DNA of 64,000 nt from Haloarcula pellucida. Its GTDB lineage: Archaea > Halobacteriota > Halobacteria > Halobacteriales > Haloarculaceae. Position 1 is the first letter of the stretch; the number at the start of each line of letters is the position of its first letter. The position numbers and the translations under genes are program-made. The stretch spans positions 310,379-374,378 of the forward strand of contig NZ_BMOU01000005.1 of assembly GCF_014647235.1 (NCBI RefSeq). Direction: 5' to 3'. The notes beneath the pieces are model-generated. The model searched no databases, had not been told where the DNA came from, and was given only the letters and a program-made list of their open reading frames with translations. This document shows, piece by piece, positions 62,183-64,000 of this stretch.

Positions 62183-63226
62183 TCACGCCACGCCGACGAG
62201 TCCGAGCAGGGCGTACAGCACGTCGCCGTACACCAGCGAGACGACCAGACCGGCGAACATCGGGACGAGGAACGGGATGCCCGGCGATATCCACACGTCG
62301 TCCTCGCTGACGAGCACCTCCAGCCCCTCGCGTAACTGCTCGGGCGAGGTGCCGTAGGCCGATCCTTCGATGTCGTCTAGGAAGCGCTCGGCCCCCCACG
62401 GGTCGGCGGTAGCGGCGGTCCCGAACTCGGTGGCGGTGTCGGGCGAGACGCCGCCGTCGGAACGGGATTCCGACGAGGGTCGCCTCGCGTCGCTCGGCTC
62501 CCCGCCGTCGGTGACGATAGCCCCGTCGCCGGGGTCGTTGGGAACCCGCGGGAGCGAGTCGGGGTCCCGGTGCCGGTCCGGGTCGGCCTGCACTTCGGCG
62601 AGTGTTGCCCCGCGCCACTGGAGGTACATCCGGAGGGCGTCGATATCGAGACCGCTCCGGGTGAACCCGTCGGTGGTCTCAAGCAGGCGGCCGTACTCCT
62701 CGGGGACGGCGTCGACGGCGACGGGTTTGCCGATGAACATCGCCAGCGAGAAGCGGCCGCGGGCGAGGTTGCTCACGGCGATGCCGAGCGGATAGACCAC
62801 CCCCGCGAGGACGGTGTTCGAGAGGATGGTCAGCGAGAACACGCCCAGTGCCGACGGCTCCAGCGGGAGCGCCGCCGTCGGGAGGTAGTAGACGGGGTAG
62901 ACGGGAAAGAGGACGGCGACGAGCATGAACGCCTTCGCGTCGGCGCCGCCGAACCCGCCGACGAGCCAGAACCCGTAGGCCAGCGGTGCGACGAAGCCCA
63001 GACTGATCGCCACCCGGAGCAGGAACGCCCGGCCGGCCGTCGGCCCGGTGAGGACCGTATAGCTGTCCCACAGGAGCAAGACGACCGCGAGCGCCGCCAG
63101 CGGCACCCACGCCCGGTTCGGGACCCGGCGGGTCTTCACGTCGCGGTACGCCGCCCACCCGAACACGGGGACCGCGAGCAGTCGCAACAGGTCCGGTATC
63201 GACCCCAGCACGCCTTGTGGTCTCAC
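62183..63226 (-). CDS. pibD: Archaeal prepilin/preflagellin peptidase (A24 family)
   Basis: A 347-residue membrane aspartyl protease. The catalytic Asps are in [12 protein letters not shown] (N-terminal) and [12 protein letters not shown], the archaeal GxGD motif read as GGAD. It cleaves the signal peptides of pilins and archaellins. At the C-terminus, an acidic disordered stretch of about 100 residues precedes a final pair of membrane helices, a longer cytoplasmic loop than in most relatives. Start is GTG at 63226. No pilin genes are adjacent. Confidence 0.9.
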   Translation of the reverse strand: MRPQGVLGSIPDLLRLLAVPVFGWAAYRDVKTRRVPNRAWVPLAALAVVLLLWDSYTVLTGPTAGRAFLLRVAISLGFVAPLAYGFWLVGGFGGADAKAFMLVAVLFPVYPVYYLPTAALPLEPSALGVFSLTILSNTVLAGVVYPLGIAVSNLARGRFSLAMFIGKPVAVDAVPEEYGRLLETTDGFTRSGLDIDALRMYLQWRGATLAEVQADPDRHRDPDSLPRVPNDPGDGAIVTDGGEPSDARRPSSESRSDGGVSPDTATEFGTAATADPWGAERFLDDIEGSAYGTSPEQLREGLEVLVSEDDVWISPGIPFLVPMFAGLVVSLVYGDVLYALLGLVGVA

Positions 63227-63318
63227 GGCGACGGCCCTAATGGTTCCGGGTCGGGGAAACGCGCCACGGTACAGCAGCGGCTCCCCGGGAAGAAAGCGGA
63301 AAGAACCGCAGAACAGCG

Positions 63319-63708
63319 TTATATGACGCGGTTCTGCAGGTAGTCGAGGTGCTTGGCGTTGTAGACGATCTTGACCTCGTCGGCGTCGGGGCTGCCGATG
63401 CAGGTCAGGCGAACGTTCTTGTCTTCGACTTCCTCGTCGCTGAGGATCTGCTGCATGTCCATGTCGATGTCGCCTTCGATGACGATGGCAGCGCAGTTCG
63501 CACAGGCGCCAGCGCGACACGAGAAGGGCCAGTCGTAGCCCTGAGCCTCGGCGGCTTCGAGGATGTATTCGCCTTCGTTGACTTCGAGGGAACCGTAGTC
63601 CTCGTCGTCGAGGTCCATGTCGGCAGCCTCGCCGAAGACGTCGTCGTCGTACATGTCCCAGCCGTTGTCGTCCACTACTTCGTAATTAAGGTACTCTACC
63701 GTGGGCAT
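63319..63708 (-). CDS. fdx: 2Fe-2S ferredoxin, haloarchaeal type
   Basis: A 129-residue plant-type ferredoxin. The cluster ligands are in CRAGACANC (C-x4-C-x2-C) and TCIGSP. As in other halophilic ferredoxins, an extra acidic N-terminal domain (about 10-40: [24 protein letters not shown]) is present and stabilises the protein in high salt. It is the electron carrier for 2-oxoacid oxidoreductases. ATG at 63708; an extra upstream GTG is possible. Monocistronic. Confidence 0.97.
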   Translation of the reverse strand: MPTVEYLNYEVVDDNGWDMYDDDVFGEAADMDLDDEDYGSLEVNEGEYILEAAEAQGYDWPFSCRAGACANCAAIVIEGDIDMDMQQILSDEEVEDKNVRLTCIGSPDADEVKIVYNAKHLDYLQNRVI

Positions 63709-63791
63709 CACCTGCGTGGTTCGGAGGCCGACTTGTTAGACTTTGCCCTTCAGGACGATCGCATGAACGATTGTGAGGGACGGCGAGGGGG

Positions 63792-64000
63792 TCAGGCGAC
63801 AGGTGAGAACCGAAACACGAGGTACGCCGCGACGGTGGCAATCGACGGGACGACGTTCTGGAGGAAGATGACCCGTGCGGTCGTCCCGGGTTCGAACAGG
63901 TCCGACGCCGTCGGGACGTCCTCTCGGGATTCCTCGCCGATGGGTGCGGGGTCGTCGGCCGGCGGGTCCTCCGTCTGGTCGCCGACGGTCGGTGCGGCGT
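63792..64000 (-). CDS. C-terminal part of an unrecognised membrane-tail protein
   Basis: Runs in from beyond the window end; 69 codons of the C-terminus are visible. An acidic Pro/Asp-rich segment (TEDPPADDPAPIGEESREDV) is followed by PGTTARVIFLQNVVPSIATV, AAYLVFRFSPVA, ending in one membrane helix. This looks like an acidic linker plus C-terminal anchor. The start and family cannot be determined. Confidence 0.55.
   Translation of the reverse strand, partial: AAPTVGDQTEDPPADDPAPIGEESREDVPTASDLFEPGTTARVIFLQNVVPSIATVAAYLVFRFSPVA

Noticed and set aside
63880-63900. tRNA T-arm-like GGGTTCGAACAGG
   Set aside because: It is coding sequence (LFEPG) of the partial gene at the window end; no tRNA fold can be made.

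Overview
This window comes from an extremely halophilic archaeon (class Halobacteria). The DNA is GC-rich and the predicted proteins are strongly acidic. It carries archaeal information-processing genes (aIF1A, RIO1, a KH/Dim2-like protein, thermosome, Trm1, TiaS, Tsr3, ribosomal protein L40e) and haloarchaeal hallmarks (2Fe-2S ferredoxin with an acidic N-terminal domain, family 4 uracil-DNA glycosylase, bat-less PAS/histidine kinases, many small haloarchaea-only proteins). Short or leaderless promoters with TATA-like boxes about 25-35 bp before start codons are common. I see no rRNA, CRISPR array, transposase or integrase gene. There is one intact tRNA, tRNA-Ser(GGA).

Layout. 1-7.2 kb: a crotonase-family protein, a DUF460 RNase H-like protein, then the translation/ribosome-maturation run aIF1A-rio1-KH protein, interrupted by a large hairpin repeat, then an AAA ATPase. 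7.2-12.7 kb: thermosome, a zinc-finger microprotein, an AEC transporter and a protein whose kinase domain has lost its catalytic residues. 12.8-20.6 kb: tetR-MATE operon with a palindromic operator, divergent lrp/glnA, PAP2-YihY pair, second MATE exporter. 20.6-30.9 kb: trm1, a membrane histidine kinase, hisH, udg, DUF99, ThuA, MBL fold, rpl40e, an enolase-superfamily protein and tsr3. 31-38.4 kb: an extended peroxiredoxin, NUDIX, serS, MBL fold, a CPA antiporter fused to an RCK domain, a thioesterase. 38.6-44.4 kb: two TrmB-family regulators flanking two minus-strand genes of uncertain function, a PAS histidine kinase, VOC and zinc-ribbon proteins. 44.4-50.5 kb: tRNA-Ser plus a decayed tandem copy, ridA-ilvA, a K+ channel, and citrate synthase with a duplicated 3' end. 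50.8-64 kb: PhoU-TrkA_C protein, deacylase-type protein, tiaS, HTH regulator, glutaredoxin, purine permease, pyrE, phosphohexomutase, hisI, prepilin peptidase, ferredoxin.

The most notable signal is not a gene. It is a family of hairpin-rich repeats of about 100-190 bp (24323-24508, 25785-25934, 49297-49398, with a half copy at 44447-44480 and a decayed piece at 42163-42206). The backbone is conserved, while the stem arms are replaced by unrelated sequences that still pair. Four copies lie directly against stop codons. One lies between two perfect 86-bp copies of the end of the citrate synthase gene, which records an insertion or duplication event. Separate oddities are a 51-bp palindromic in-frame insertion in hisH, an 18-bp-stem hairpin inside the aIF1A-rio1-KH run, and a shared GAACAGYCAGAAAGCCCC motif upstream of two genes.
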